Position numbers and translations under genes: made by a program
Source of the DNA: Noviherbaspirillum aridicola
Lineage (GTDB): Bacteria > Pseudomonadota > Gammaproteobacteria > Burkholderiales > Burkholderiaceae_D
Direction of reading: 5' to 3'
Length of the DNA stretch: 64,000 nucleotides
Assembly (NCBI RefSeq): GCF_019656455.1
Contig: NZ_BPMK01000012.1
Location: 1 to 64,000, forward strand
Part shown: piece after piece, positions 33,421-44,558 of the stretch
Numbering within the stretch: position 1 is the stretch's first letter
Layout: each line of letters starts with the position of its first letter
The notes under the pieces: generated by a model
What the model was told of the DNA's origin: nothing
Database searches by the model: none
The model's input: only the letters and a program-made list of their open reading frames with translations

Positions 33421-35430
33421 TTACCGCCTGCCCCACTGCTGCCCGGCCAGCGCGTGCGTCTGCATGTGCAGCGGCCGTGCGCCGTCGGCGCCCTGCAGCG
33501 GATTGCCGATCTCCGCGTTGTAGCGGTCGCCGAGGTAGAGCGCGGCGCGGGTATTGATGTGGTTGGAATCCTTGTAGAAGGCCATGTTGCCCGACCAGGT
33601 CTTGCATTCGCGGGCATCGCACATGACCTGCTTGGGGTCGATCACGAGCAGCTTCGGATGCCGGGCCTGCAGGCCATCGATCATGCGGTCCGCCGGACCC
33701 TGGGTTTTCTCCATGTGCGCGCGCGGTATATGGCAGTTGGTATCGGCCGGCAGCCAGCCGCGCTTGCGGTGCAGCACGCACTGGGACAGGTCGGGCTCGA
33801 AGTCGGCGTTGTCCTTGAGGATGATGGGCGTGGCGCCGGCGGCGATGATCTTCTCCACCACGATCCCGAGTTCCTTCTCCAGCGACGCCAGGGACGGATG
33901 GGTGGCCCACTGGCCGCCGAGCGCGACGTACCTGTAATGACCGGCCAGCGCGAGCAGCGCCGCATTGCGCCGCTCGCAGGTAGTGCCTTCGGCGCCGGTC
34001 GCGGACAGCACGCCGGTGGTCGGGAAGCAGCCGCCCTGCACATGGTAGACGCCCCTGACGTGGGCCGCGGTCGCGAGCTGCTGCATGAATGGCTTGAAGT
34101 GATGCGCATGCGAATCGCCGATCAGCAGCAGCGAGGCCGATGTCCGCGTGGTGTCGCCCCAGGCGCAATGACGCTCCAGGTATTGCCTGTCGATCTCGCG
34201 CTCGTCGCCCTCGCGCACCGCGCAGAGCCGGCCGAGGTCGCGCTCGAAGGAATAGCTGGAGATCAGCTCGCGCATCTCGCCCGAGAAACGTTCCGGCATG
34301 CCCTCGCTCGCGTAGGAATACAGGCCGACCGCAAGGAAGGCGCTTGCCGGCAGCACGTAATAGCGCAGCGCGGCCTGCCTGAACCCGAGTTCGCGCCGAT
34401 GGCGTATCGGCTGTTCGATGAATTTCCAGGTGAGGATGGCCAGCGCGAAGGTCAGCAGCACGGCGAGCGCGGCGACTTCCAGGCTGAGATCGATGCGACG
34501 GTAGCGCAGGAATGCGAAGATCGGCCAGTGCCAGAGATAGAGCGAATACGAAATCAGTCCGACCGCGACCATCGGCTTGCTCGCCAGCGCGGCGCGCAGG
34601 GGTGTGCCGGTACGGCCGGCATAGATCAGCAGCGCCACGCCGAGGCAGGGGTAGAGCGAGTTCAGGCCGGGAAAAGGCGTGTCCTGGCCGATCACGAGCA
34701 TCGACGCCAGCACCATGCCGAGCCCGGCCGTTCCCGCCGCGAGGGCGGCACCGGGGCGCAGCGCCGGCAGGCGCTGCGACGCAAACCAGGTGAGCGCGCC
34801 GATCATCAGTTCGTGTGCGCGCGAGCTGAGCAGGAAATAGGAGCGCACCTCGCCGATCTTCCACTGCGAAAAGGCGAGACAGGCCGCGCCGATCGCAAGC
34901 AGCAGCGGCACCAGCCAGCGGCGCGCGTACCGGTGCAGCAGGATCAGTATCACCGGGAAGATGAAATAGAACTGTTCCTCGACCGACAGCGACCAGGTAT
35001 GCAGCAACGGAAATTCCTCGGTGCGCTGACCGAAATAGCCCCAGCTGAGCATCGAGAAAAACACGTTCGAGGCAAAGGCCCAGGAGGCCGCCAGCGAGGT
35101 GGTGTAGAAGATGTAGTCGTTGGGGATCAGCAGCCAGGAGGAAAAACCGAGCGTCACCAGCGCCACCGCGATATACGCGGGGAGGATGCGCTTGATGCGG
35201 CGCAGGTAGAAGTCGCCGAAACTGAAGCTGCCCTGCTCCAGGGACTTGTAGATCAGGCCGGTGATCAGAAAGCCCGACAGCACGAAGAAGACGTCGACCC
35301 CGATGAAGCCGCCGGGCAGCAGGTCGGAATTGGCATGGAAGGCGATGACCGCCAGTACGGCGATGGCGCGCAGGCCGTCGATATCGGGGCGGTAGGCGAG
35401 AGCTTGTGTGGGCTTCATTCGGCGCGGCAT
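33421..35430 (-). CDS. Acyltransferase 3 / SGNH O-acetyltransferase (OafA/YrhL family)
   Basis: A 669-residue membrane enzyme. The N-terminal half is an acyltransferase-3 domain of about ten helices with YRPDIDGLRAIAVLAVIAFH, FIGVDVFFVLSGFLITG and SLSVEEQFYFIFP. The C-terminal half (about 420-669) is an extracytoplasmic SGNH domain: LLIGDSHAHHFKPFM (nucleophile Ser), GGQWATHPS, and DSNHINTRAALYLGD (catalytic Asp-His). Such enzymes O-acetylate lipopolysaccharide, exopolysaccharide or peptidoglycan. Start 35430 has GGA 6 bases upstream; 35418 is possible. It converges with the hydratase gene, leaving 10 bases. Confidence 0.93.
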   Translation of the reverse strand: MPRRMKPTQALAYRPDIDGLRAIAVLAVIAFHANSDLLPGGFIGVDVFFVLSGFLITGLIYKSLEQGSFSFGDFYLRRIKRILPAYIAVALVTLGFSSWLLIPNDYIFYTTSLAASWAFASNVFFSMLSWGYFGQRTEEFPLLHTWSLSVEEQFYFIFPVILILLHRYARRWLVPLLLAIGAACLAFSQWKIGEVRSYFLLSSRAHELMIGALTWFASQRLPALRPGAALAAGTAGLGMVLASMLVIGQDTPFPGLNSLYPCLGVALLIYAGRTGTPLRAALASKPMVAVGLISYSLYLWHWPIFAFLRYRRIDLSLEVAALAVLLTFALAILTWKFIEQPIRHRRELGFRQAALRYYVLPASAFLAVGLYSYASEGMPERFSGEMRELISSYSFERDLGRLCAVREGDEREIDRQYLERHCAWGDTTRTSASLLLIGDSHAHHFKPFMQQLATAAHVRGVYHVQGGCFPTTGVLSATGAEGTTCERRNAALLALAGHYRYVALGGQWATHPSLASLEKELGIVVEKIIAAGATPIILKDNADFEPDLSQCVLHRKRGWLPADTNCHIPRAHMEKTQGPADRMIDGLQARHPKLLVIDPKQVMCDARECKTWSGNMAFYKDSNHINTRAALYLGDRYNAEIGNPLQGADGARPLHMQTHALAGQQWGRR

Positions 35431-35526
35431 CCAGTCCGGTTTTAAGCTAGCGCAAGTGGCGATGAGACTGCTTCGCATTTGCGTGACAGGCCTGCGATTC
35501 TCGCCCCCCTGTCACGGCCCCGCATT

Positions 35527-35544
35527 GACAAATAGCATTTTGTC
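35527..35544. promoter_or_regulatory. Dyad upstream of the acyltransferase gene
   Basis: GACAAA-N6-TTTGTC is an 18-bp inverted repeat about 97 bases upstream of the acyltransferase start, in a locally AT-rich patch. It could be a repressor (for example TetR-type) operator. No regulator gene is adjacent. Confidence 0.35.
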
Positions 35545-35576
35545 TACGACAAGCGCCCGGCTGTCGCGGCCGCGCA

Positions 35577-36149
35577 TCATTGCGCCGTATCAAGCGGGGG
35601 AACGCCGTGGCGGTCGCGCCAGCAGCGCCACAGCTCCTCGGTGTAGGGGATGCCGATCAGGAGCACGCCGGCGACGATGACGGTCCAGACATAGGCCGCG
35701 GGCAGCGGATCGCGCTTCCACTCGAATACGAATCGCGCTTCCCCGCTCAGCGTGAGCAGCGCCCGGAACTGGTCCCAGTGCAGCACCGCCACCAGGGTCA
35801 GCAGGATCAGCGGCAGCAGCTCCTGGTAGCTGTGGACGATCTGTTCGCCCGGCGCGATGGTGCGCCGGCTCGACGCGTAGCGCAGGTCCCAGAGCACGGT
35901 GGCCTCATGCAGCAGAAAGCCGGCGATCATCAGCGCCAGCAGCAAGGCGTTGATTTCAAGGAACAGGCCGGCGAGCAGCGGGAGGCCAACCTCGGCCAGC
36001 ATCAGCTGATGCAGCACGGCTTCCTTCAGGCCTGCGTTGTGGCTGATCCCGGTGCGGCGGTGAAACAGCCAGTCGCCGAAGCCGGCGAGCAGCCACAGCG
36101 GAATGAAGACATAGAGGATGGCGTTGGTGATCAGCACATGCGCGGACAT
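35577..36149 (-). CDS. Conserved inner-membrane protein of unknown function
   Basis: A 190-residue protein with about five hydrophobic helices (LITNAILYVFIPLWLLAGFG, LAEVGLPLLAGLFLEINALL, LALMIAGFLLHEATVLW, QELLPLILLTLVAVLHW and AAYVWTVIVAGVLLIGI). Conserved-looking His residues occur in HRRTGISHNAG, LHEATVLWD and HSYQELLP. I recognise no enzyme motif and cannot give a function. It stands between the acyltransferase and a hybrid kinase gene, all on the minus strand but with gaps of about 100-150 bases. Confidence 0.75.
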   Translation of the reverse strand: MSAHVLITNAILYVFIPLWLLAGFGDWLFHRRTGISHNAGLKEAVLHQLMLAEVGLPLLAGLFLEINALLLALMIAGFLLHEATVLWDLRYASSRRTIAPGEQIVHSYQELLPLILLTLVAVLHWDQFRALLTLSGEARFVFEWKRDPLPAAYVWTVIVAGVLLIGIPYTEELWRCWRDRHGVPPLDTAQ

Positions 36150-36245
36150 GACGGTATGACGGCGCCGCGCCGCGAGGATTCCCCTTGCACGCGAAGCGCG
36201 GCCCGCGACCGGACCGCGGGGAACAGCCCCGGCCGCGCCCGATCG

Positions 36246-38159
<1,914 letters not shown>

Positions 38160-38318
38160 CTGTCGGGAGATGCGGACGCGGCTGTCGCCGCCGTCGAAGC
38201 GTGGAAGCCCGAGGCGTAGCAGGAAGCATGCCGCGTAGTCCGCCGCCAGCGCGCGCCGAAATCCGAAGGCGACGCGTGCAAGCGCTGCACGCATCTTGCA
38301 AAAAATGCGCGCGTCGGG

Positions 38319-40541
38319 TCAGGCCTCGCTGGCCAGCGGGCGGGCGCGATCGAGCAGCGCGCAGGCGGTGTCGAGCTTCTGGCGGGTCAGCGGCTTGACC
38401 ATGTGCAAATCGAAGCCGGCATCGCTGCTGCGGGCGCGGTCCTCCGGCGAGCCGTAACCGGTCAGGGCCACCAGGACGATGCCGGCCAGCTCGGGCCGGG
38501 CCCGGATAGCGCGCGCAAGCGCGTAGCCGTCGGTGCCCGGCATGCCGATGTCGATCAGCGCCAGATCGGGACGCTCCGCCAGCGCGAGCCGGATCGCGTC
38601 TTCCGCGTCGACGGCCGCGCGCGGGCGGTGACCGTCGTTTTCCAGCATGGCGAGGGTCATGTCGCGCGCATCCGCGTGGTCATCGACCAGGAGCACGCTG
38701 CAGCTGGGCGCCGGCCGGCGGGTCTCGCCGGCAACCGGCTGGTGTGCCGCCGCCAGCGGCAGGCGCAGGGTGAAGCTGCTGCCCGCATCGGCGCCGTCGC
38801 TGCGGCATTCGACGTCGCCATCGTGCAGCCGCGCCAGCCGGCGCGCCAGGGCGAGGCCGATGCCCAGGCCGCCTTGCGAGCGGTCGAGCGAGCGTTCGCC
38901 CTGCACGAAGACTTCGAAGATCCGGGCCTGCAGTTCGGCCGGGATGCCGACTCCGCTGTCCTGCACGCAGAGCAGCGCGTTCACGCCTTCTGCACGCACC
39001 TCGACGCGGATGCTGCCGCCGGCCGGCGTGTACTTGACGGCATTGTCGAGAAGATTGTTGACCACCTGCTCGATGCGCACCGGATCGGCCTGCACCCAGA
39101 CGGGCCTGAGCGCCGACAGCGTGACGACGTGGCGTTCCGCGCGCCCGGTCGACTTGAGCGTGGCGACGCAGCCGCTGACGGTGGCAGCGAGATCCAGCGG
39201 CTGCCTGTCGAGGATGACCTTGCCCGACATGACGCGGCTGACATCGAGCAGGTCGTCGACCATGCGTTCCAGGTGGCGCACCTGCCGGGCCAGGATGGTC
39301 CGTGCGCCCTCTCCGCGCGCGCCGCCGCCGTCGATGCCCAGCACCTCGACGGCGCTGGTGATGGCCGCCAGCGGGTTGCGCAGTTCATGCCCGAGCATGG
39401 CCAGGAACTGATCCTTGGCACCGTTCTGACGCTCGGCCTCGCGGCGCGCCTGCTGTTCGCTTTCCAGCAGCGCATTGCGTTCCGCCTCGGCTGCCCGGCG
39501 CTGCGACTTTTCCAGCGCCAGCATGCGGCCGGATTCCTGCAGCGTGCGATGCAAGGCATCGATCTCGGCGACACCGGAACGGGCGGGCGGCTCCGGCAGG
39601 TCGCCGCGGCCGAGGGTGGCGGCGCTGCGCACGGCGCCCTGCACCGAGCGCGACACCCGGCGCCCGATCAGCCATGCGGCGATGGTAGCGGCGACGATGG
39701 CGGCGAGCAGCCCGAGGCCGGAGATCAGCGCCGCCTGGTTGACCACGCTGTCGATCTCGCTGACCGGCGCGCCGACGGCGATGGTCCAGCCGGAAAGCGG
39801 GGAATGCACGAATACGTCGTACACCTCGACCTCGCCGCGGATGACATGACGCAGCACGCCGCTGTAGCCGCTGCGGATCGCCTGCCGCGTATCTTCGCGG
39901 GCCGGCTTGCCCACATACTGTTCCGCGCCGTGGCTGCGCGCCAGCGTGATGCCGTCGCGGTCGAACAGCGCCACCACCCAGCTGCCGGGAATACTGCGCT
40001 CAATGAAGGTATTGTTGATGTGCTCGGGCAGGATGGCGTGCGACAGCACGAACCTGCGGTCGCCCAGCCTGACCGGCATTTCCACCAGCAGCACGTTGCG
40101 CTGCACGTTCTCGGCCCAGGCAAGGCTGGAGATATGAAAACGGTCTTCCTGCAGTATGCGTCCGAACTGCTCGACATTGACCCCGCGGGGAGGCAGCTCC
40201 ATGCCCCAGGGCACGCGGGTATTGGCCAGCTGGCGCCCCTGATCGTCGTACAGGATGGTCCATCCCGGCATGCCCTTCATCGCCGCCGTCGCCTTCTGGT
40301 GAAAGCGTTCGAGGTCGCCCTCGGCCAGGGATTGCGACACGGCCAGCACGCGCAGGGCGGTCTGCACCTCGACCAGTTCGCGCTCGACCAGCAGCGACGC
40401 GGCGCGCGCGGTCTCCTGCAGGGATGCGAGCGCGGCTTCGCGGTGCCGCTCCCTCACCTTGTTCAGTGCGATCGCGGACACGATGACCATCGGCGCAAGC
40501 GCCGCGACGACCAGCTGGGTGAGATGGGCACGTAATCGCAT
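38319..40541 (-). CDS. Membrane hybrid histidine kinase with periplasmic sensor and receiver
   Basis: A 740-residue sensor kinase. TM1 at about 7-27 (LTQLVVAALAPMVIVSAIAL), a periplasmic Cache-like domain of about 240 residues, TM2 at about 272-294 (AALISGLGLLAAIVAATIAA), then a HAMP-like linker with a short coiled coil (MLALEKSQRRAAEAERNALL). HisKA has the His in FLAMLGHELRNPLAAI. HATPase has NLLDNAVKYTPAGG and GGLGIGLALARRL. The receiver has LIDIGMPGTDGYA and LHMVKPLT. The ATG at 40541 has GGAAA 5 bases upstream. Together with the next gene it forms a kinase tandem; no output regulator is near. Confidence 0.92.
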   Translation of the reverse strand: MRLRAHLTQLVVAALAPMVIVSAIALNKVRERHREAALASLQETARAASLLVERELVEVQTALRVLAVSQSLAEGDLERFHQKATAAMKGMPGWTILYDDQGRQLANTRVPWGMELPPRGVNVEQFGRILQEDRFHISSLAWAENVQRNVLLVEMPVRLGDRRFVLSHAILPEHINNTFIERSIPGSWVVALFDRDGITLARSHGAEQYVGKPAREDTRQAIRSGYSGVLRHVIRGEVEVYDVFVHSPLSGWTIAVGAPVSEIDSVVNQAALISGLGLLAAIVAATIAAWLIGRRVSRSVQGAVRSAATLGRGDLPEPPARSGVAEIDALHRTLQESGRMLALEKSQRRAAEAERNALLESEQQARREAERQNGAKDQFLAMLGHELRNPLAAITSAVEVLGIDGGGARGEGARTILARQVRHLERMVDDLLDVSRVMSGKVILDRQPLDLAATVSGCVATLKSTGRAERHVVTLSALRPVWVQADPVRIEQVVNNLLDNAVKYTPAGGSIRVEVRAEGVNALLCVQDSGVGIPAELQARIFEVFVQGERSLDRSQGGLGIGLALARRLARLHDGDVECRSDGADAGSSFTLRLPLAAAHQPVAGETRRPAPSCSVLLVDDHADARDMTLAMLENDGHRPRAAVDAEDAIRLALAERPDLALIDIGMPGTDGYALARAIRARPELAGIVLVALTGYGSPEDRARSSDAGFDLHMVKPLTRQKLDTACALLDRARPLASEA

Positions 40542-40626
40542 GGTTTCCTTGCTGCCGGCGCGGACGCGGCCGGCGAAATGATCCCCGGCCGCCCGCCGGG
40601 ACCACGCGATTATGCCTGATTTGCAA

Positions 40627-41061
40627 TTATTCCGATGCCTGTCTGGCAACGACCGCCATGGTCAGTCGGGAGATGCAGACCATGCGGCCGGCGTCATCGA
40701 CGATGCGGATATCCCAGACCTGGGTGGCGCGGCCGATATGGAAGGGGCGCGCGGTGGCGGTGACCCAGCCGCCGGTCGCCGGGCGCAGATGGTTGGCGTT
40801 GATGTCCAGGCCCACGCAATAGCTGCGCTCCGGATCCACGCACATGTTGGCGGCCATGCTGCCCACGGTTTCCGCAAGCAGCACCGACGCGCCCCCGTGC
40901 AATATGCCGTAAGGCTGGACCGTGCGCGCGTCGACCGGCATGCGGGCGATGAGCGAATCCTCCCCGACCGCGGTGACTTCGATGCCGAGGCTGGCGGCGG
41001 CGGTGTTGTGGTTGGCGGCCATCAGCTGCTCGATGGTTTTTGCTGCTTTCCAGATTGCCAT
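40627..41061 (-). CDS. Hotdog-fold thioesterase (PaaI/YdiI type)
   Basis: A 144-residue single-hotdog thioesterase. The catalytic segment VQPYGILHGGASVLLAETVGSMAA (HGG plus the Glu-containing helix) and DINANHLRPATGGWVTATA are typical of YdiI/EntH/PaaI enzymes, which hydrolyse aryl- or acyl-CoA or rescue mischarged carriers. The in vivo substrate cannot be told. GGAG is near the ATG (rc of tctcc at about 41065). Single gene divergent from the gene at 41228. Confidence 0.9.
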   Translation of the reverse strand: MAIWKAAKTIEQLMAANHNTAAASLGIEVTAVGEDSLIARMPVDARTVQPYGILHGGASVLLAETVGSMAANMCVDPERSYCVGLDINANHLRPATGGWVTATARPFHIGRATQVWDIRIVDDAGRMVCISRLTMAVVARQASE

Positions 41062-41227
41062 TGCGTCTCCTTGTTTTTCAGTGTGCGCCGCGATTGTCCC
41101 ATGGGGTGGAAAGATGCGGGTTGCGGACTCCGCCGACCGGCGGTACCTGTTCGCGCCCCATCAATCAGGAGCGCAGTGCCCTTTTTGCTGATATTCTCGA
41201 CATTATTGTCCCGCAGAAACTCTCGCG

Positions 41228-42226
41228 ATGTCGCTATTAAGCTCTCTCGGTCTCAAACCACGCGCGGTGGTGAATGACAATCGTGCGCAGCCGATCGGCG
41301 CGCGCCTCCTGGCGAAGGTGGAAAAGGGTGCGTACCACGAGGCCGAGCAGTATCTCGCGGGCGCGACGGACGAGAACCGCGAGCGACTGATCTACGGCTT
41401 TGCCTGCCATGAGGGTGCAGTGCCCGCCGCGTCGCGATGGGCACAGGCGGCGTCCGGGTCTTCACTCGCCCATACCGTGCTCGGGGCCAGCCTCATCATC
41501 AGCGGCTGGAAGATCCGTGGCGACAGTTATGCGGAACACGTCGATGCCGACGCATGGCGGCCCTTCCTCGAAAGCCTGGGCAGGGCGGAAGAACCCTTGC
41601 TCATCGCGGCCGATCTGGACAAGACCTCCGCCGATCCCCTCGCCTGGCTGATACATGCGGAGGTCGGCGGCGATGGAGACAGGAAGAAACTCGAACACCT
41701 CTTTCTGGCCGCCACGTCGCGGTCCCCGCTGCACTGGCCGGCGCATTACAAGTATTTCGCCGCCACCACGGAGAAATGGGGCGGAAGCCATCAGGAGATG
41801 TTCCGGTTCGCGCGGACGGCGTCCGGCCGGGCGCCCGGCGGCCACCTGATCCACTGCCTGGTCCCGGCGGCGTATTGCGAGTATCGGCTGGCGACAGGGG
41901 AAGACGCCCGAAAGACGATACGCACCAGACGCTGCGCACAGGAAGTGGCGGCGGCCCTGCATGCATGGGCCGACGCGACGCCAGACACCCTCGCGGAAAA
42001 ACTTTCCTCGATCGCCGGAGGCTTTTCCGACTACGGCCTGAACCACTTCGCGGTCGCATGCTACTTGTGCGGCGCGGACAAGGAGGCACGGGATGTGGTC
42101 GCGGCCTTGCGGGACGAAATCGAGACCGTCCCCTGGGCCTGGATTTCAGACGGCATCAGAGAGCGGGCCAACCCGGGTTTCATTCACGACAGGGTGAAAC
42201 GCGAGCTTGACGCCAGCGTCGGCTGA
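41228..42226 (+). CDS. Hypothetical helical protein
   Basis: A 332-residue soluble protein of unknown function, without signal peptide or membrane segments. It is rich in Ala, Trp and amphipathic helices with a TPR-like feel (ACHEGAVPAASRWAQAASGS, YKYFAATTEKWGGSHQEMFR, YCEYRLATGEDARKTIRT). I recognise no catalytic motif. No clear ribosome site precedes the ATG, so the start is uncertain. It stands alone before the potassium transporter genes. Confidence 0.7.
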   Translation: MSLLSSLGLKPRAVVNDNRAQPIGARLLAKVEKGAYHEAEQYLAGATDENRERLIYGFACHEGAVPAASRWAQAASGSSLAHTVLGASLIISGWKIRGDSYAEHVDADAWRPFLESLGRAEEPLLIAADLDKTSADPLAWLIHAEVGGDGDRKKLEHLFLAATSRSPLHWPAHYKYFAATTEKWGGSHQEMFRFARTASGRAPGGHLIHCLVPAAYCEYRLATGEDARKTIRTRRCAQEVAAALHAWADATPDTLAEKLSSIAGGFSDYGLNHFAVACYLCGADKEARDVVAALRDEIETVPWAWISDGIRERANPGFIHDRVKRELDASVG

Positions 42227-42457
42227 ACGGCCGGACCACGTGTCGTTTCACAAGGGCGCGCGGAGCAAGGACAGGGGCATCGCTGCGCGGCGCTCGTTCC
42301 TCGGTCACTACTGCACCGATAAAACAGAACGTGCAAGTTGATCCCGCCCGAGCAGCCGCGCGGCCGCCGCCCCTCACTGCAGGCACGCATCTGGCAGAAC
42401 GGAAATTTTTCTTATCGAAGAGTAGAATCGCTTCTTTGGTAAGAAGAACGCATTACT

Positions 42458-43786
42458 GTGCGAAAGATACTTCATCCGGCTCGGGCGGTCGCCTTGAGCT
42501 TCTTGCTCGCGATAGTTGCCGGAACCATCCTTCTGATGCTTCCAGCCTCCCGCGCCGATGGACTAGCAGCCCCGTGGCTGACCGCATTCTTCACCTCGGT
42601 GTCCGCTGTCTGTGTAACCGGCCTGGCCACCGTCGATACGGGCACCTATTGGTCGACCTTTGGCCAAGCCGTCATTATGGTGCTATTCCAGATCGGCGGC
42701 TTTGGAATGATGACTGCGGCGACCTTGCTGGGCTTGATGGTAAACCGCTCCCCCAGGCTGCGCACCAGGCTGGTTACGCAGGTCGAGACACATTCCCTTG
42801 GATTGGGTGATGTCGCACAAGTCGCCAGGCTCGTACTTGTCGTGACCTTTACGTGTGAAATCCTGATAGCGATCGTACTGACACTGAGGCTGCATCTCGC
42901 TTACGGACTGAACTGGGGCGACGCCGCGTGGAGCGGACTCTTCCATGCCGTGTCCGCGTTCAATAATGCAGGATTCTCCATTCATGCGGATAGTCTCGTC
43001 CGGTATGCGCAAGACGCCCTGATCCTGCTACCGGTCATGATTGCGATCCTCATCGGAGGAATCGGCTTTCCCGTGCTGCAGGACCTGAGACTCAAATTTC
43101 GCGATCCCCGCCATTGGTCCCTGCACACCAAGCTGACTCTCCTCGGGACAGGCATCTTATTGGTTGCGGGATTTGTCGCGGTGCTCGCCTTCGAGTCGGC
43201 CAATCCGAAGACCTTGGGCGCGATGACAATGCCGGAGAAAATACTCAACGCCGCTTTCGCGTCTGTCTCCGCCCGGACCGCCGGTTTCAACACCGTCGAC
43301 TTTGGCGCGCTGACGAGGGATACGTGGGCTGCCCATTATCTCCTCATGTTCATCGGCGGGGGCAGCGCCGGAACGGCAGGGGGCGTCAAGGTGGGCACCG
43401 CTGTCATCCTGGTCATGCTGGTGCTCGCGGAGATCAGAGGCCATACCGACAGCGAAGCCTTCGGGCGGCGTATTGGCGCATCCGCGCACAGGCAGGCCAT
43501 AACCGTGCTCGTCCTTGGCAGCGCCATGATCGTACTCGGCACAATGATCCTGCTACGCGTTTCCGATTTTCCAACCGACCGCATCATCTTCGAAGTCATT
43601 TCGGCATTCGGCACGGTCGGACTGTCCACTGGCATTACCGCGGACCTGCCACCGGCAGGTCAACTGACACTGACCGCCCTGATGTATCTCGGCAGGGTGG
43701 GAACCATCACACTTGCCACGTCGCTGGTCCTCGCGGAGCGGCGCATGCCCTATCGTTATCCCGAGGAGCATCCAATTGTTGGGTAG
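42458..43786 (+). CDS. ktrB: Potassium uptake channel subunit TrkH/KtrB
   Basis: A 442-residue K+-translocating membrane subunit made of four M1-P-M2 units. The four selectivity-filter loops are visible: SVSAVCVTGLATVD, SAFNNAGFSIHAD, SARTAGFNTVDF and SAFGTVGLSTGIT. Length suits KtrB (about 440) better than TrkH (about 480). The start codon is GTG at 42458. By eye, base composition from about 42.4 to 44.5 kb is clearly less GC-rich than the flanks, suggesting acquisition. Operon with ktrA, whose start overlaps its stop. Confidence 0.93.
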   Translation: MRKILHPARAVALSFLLAIVAGTILLMLPASRADGLAAPWLTAFFTSVSAVCVTGLATVDTGTYWSTFGQAVIMVLFQIGGFGMMTAATLLGLMVNRSPRLRTRLVTQVETHSLGLGDVAQVARLVLVVTFTCEILIAIVLTLRLHLAYGLNWGDAAWSGLFHAVSAFNNAGFSIHADSLVRYAQDALILLPVMIAILIGGIGFPVLQDLRLKFRDPRHWSLHTKLTLLGTGILLVAGFVAVLAFESANPKTLGAMTMPEKILNAAFASVSARTAGFNTVDFGALTRDTWAAHYLLMFIGGGSAGTAGGVKVGTAVILVMLVLAEIRGHTDSEAFGRRIGASAHRQAITVLVLGSAMIVLGTMILLRVSDFPTDRIIFEVISAFGTVGLSTGITADLPPAGQLTLTALMYLGRVGTITLATSLVLAERRMPYRYPEEHPIVG

Positions 43787-44474
43787 AATTTTCACTGAAC
43801 AGTTCGCCTTTTCCAAGGGCGACAGCGTTGTCGTCATTGGACTTGGCCGTTTCGGCGGGACGGTCGCGCAATCGTTGATGCGGCTGGGGCACGATGTGAT
43901 GGGAATCGATCGCAACGCCGACCTGGTACAAGTCTGGGCAGACAAACTGACGCACGCGGTGCAGGCAGACTCGACCAATGAAGCAGTCATGCTGCAGCTC
44001 GGTGTTGCCGACTTTACTCATGCGATTGTCGGCATCGGCTCCGACCTCGCGTCCAGCCTCATGACGCTCATGGTGCTTACCGAACTGGGTATCAAGGATA
44101 TCTGGGTCAAGGCAATGACCCAGGAACACGGACAGATCGCCCAGCGCATCGGCGCCCACCATGTCGTCTATCCTGAAGCGGATATGGGAGCACGCGTAGC
44201 GCACCTTATCACCGGTCGGATGATGGATTTCATCGAGTTTGAGGACGGCTTCGCGATCGCAAAGATCCACGCACCGCAACTCACCCATAACCTGCGCCTT
44301 TCCGAGTCACACGTTCGTGAGCGGTTCGGGGTGACGGTGGTCGGCGTCAAACGAGCCAATAAGGACTTCCAGCACGCGACACCGGACACCTTCATTCTTC
44401 CCGCCGATCTGCTGATCGTGTCGGGGCCGACAAGGAAAATCGAATCATTCGCCGCACAGTTCAGGAAATCGTAA
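43776..44474 (+). CDS. ktrA: Potassium uptake regulatory subunit KtrA (RCK/TrkA-N, TrkA-C)
   Basis: A 232-residue cytoplasmic gating ring subunit: RCK_N with the nucleotide motif VVVIGLGRFGGTVAQSL and the ribose-binding acid in MGIDRNADLV, then RCK_C from about residue 140 ending PADLLIVSGPTRKIESF. It binds ATP/ADP or NAD(H) to gate KtrB. No ATG fits: the start is TTG at 43776 (or 43779), with GAGGAG 7 bases upstream, overlapping the ktrB stop. The longer frame from 43713 runs antisense-like into ktrB and is not used. Confidence 0.92.
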   Translation: MLGRIFTEQFAFSKGDSVVVIGLGRFGGTVAQSLMRLGHDVMGIDRNADLVQVWADKLTHAVQADSTNEAVMLQLGVADFTHAIVGIGSDLASSLMTLMVLTELGIKDIWVKAMTQEHGQIAQRIGAHHVVYPEADMGARVAHLITGRMMDFIEFEDGFAIAKIHAPQLTHNLRLSESHVRERFGVTVVGVKRANKDFQHATPDTFILPADLLIVSGPTRKIESFAAQFRKS

Positions 44475-44558
44475 GCCAGCGGGCTTGACCGGTCCAACGT
44501 ATACAGACCGCATCCCGGGCTTCGGTCTCCCCACCAGCGTTTCCACTGCATCGAGAAA

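Noticed and set aside
32475-33617. Upstream extension of effector copy 2 to 33617
   Set aside because: It is antisense to the 2-keto-4-pentenoate hydratase gene and has no similarity to copy 1.
38403-40535. 710-codon plus-strand frame opposite the membrane hybrid kinase
   Set aside because: Shadow of the kinase gene; the translation is Arg/Gln/His-rich without motifs.
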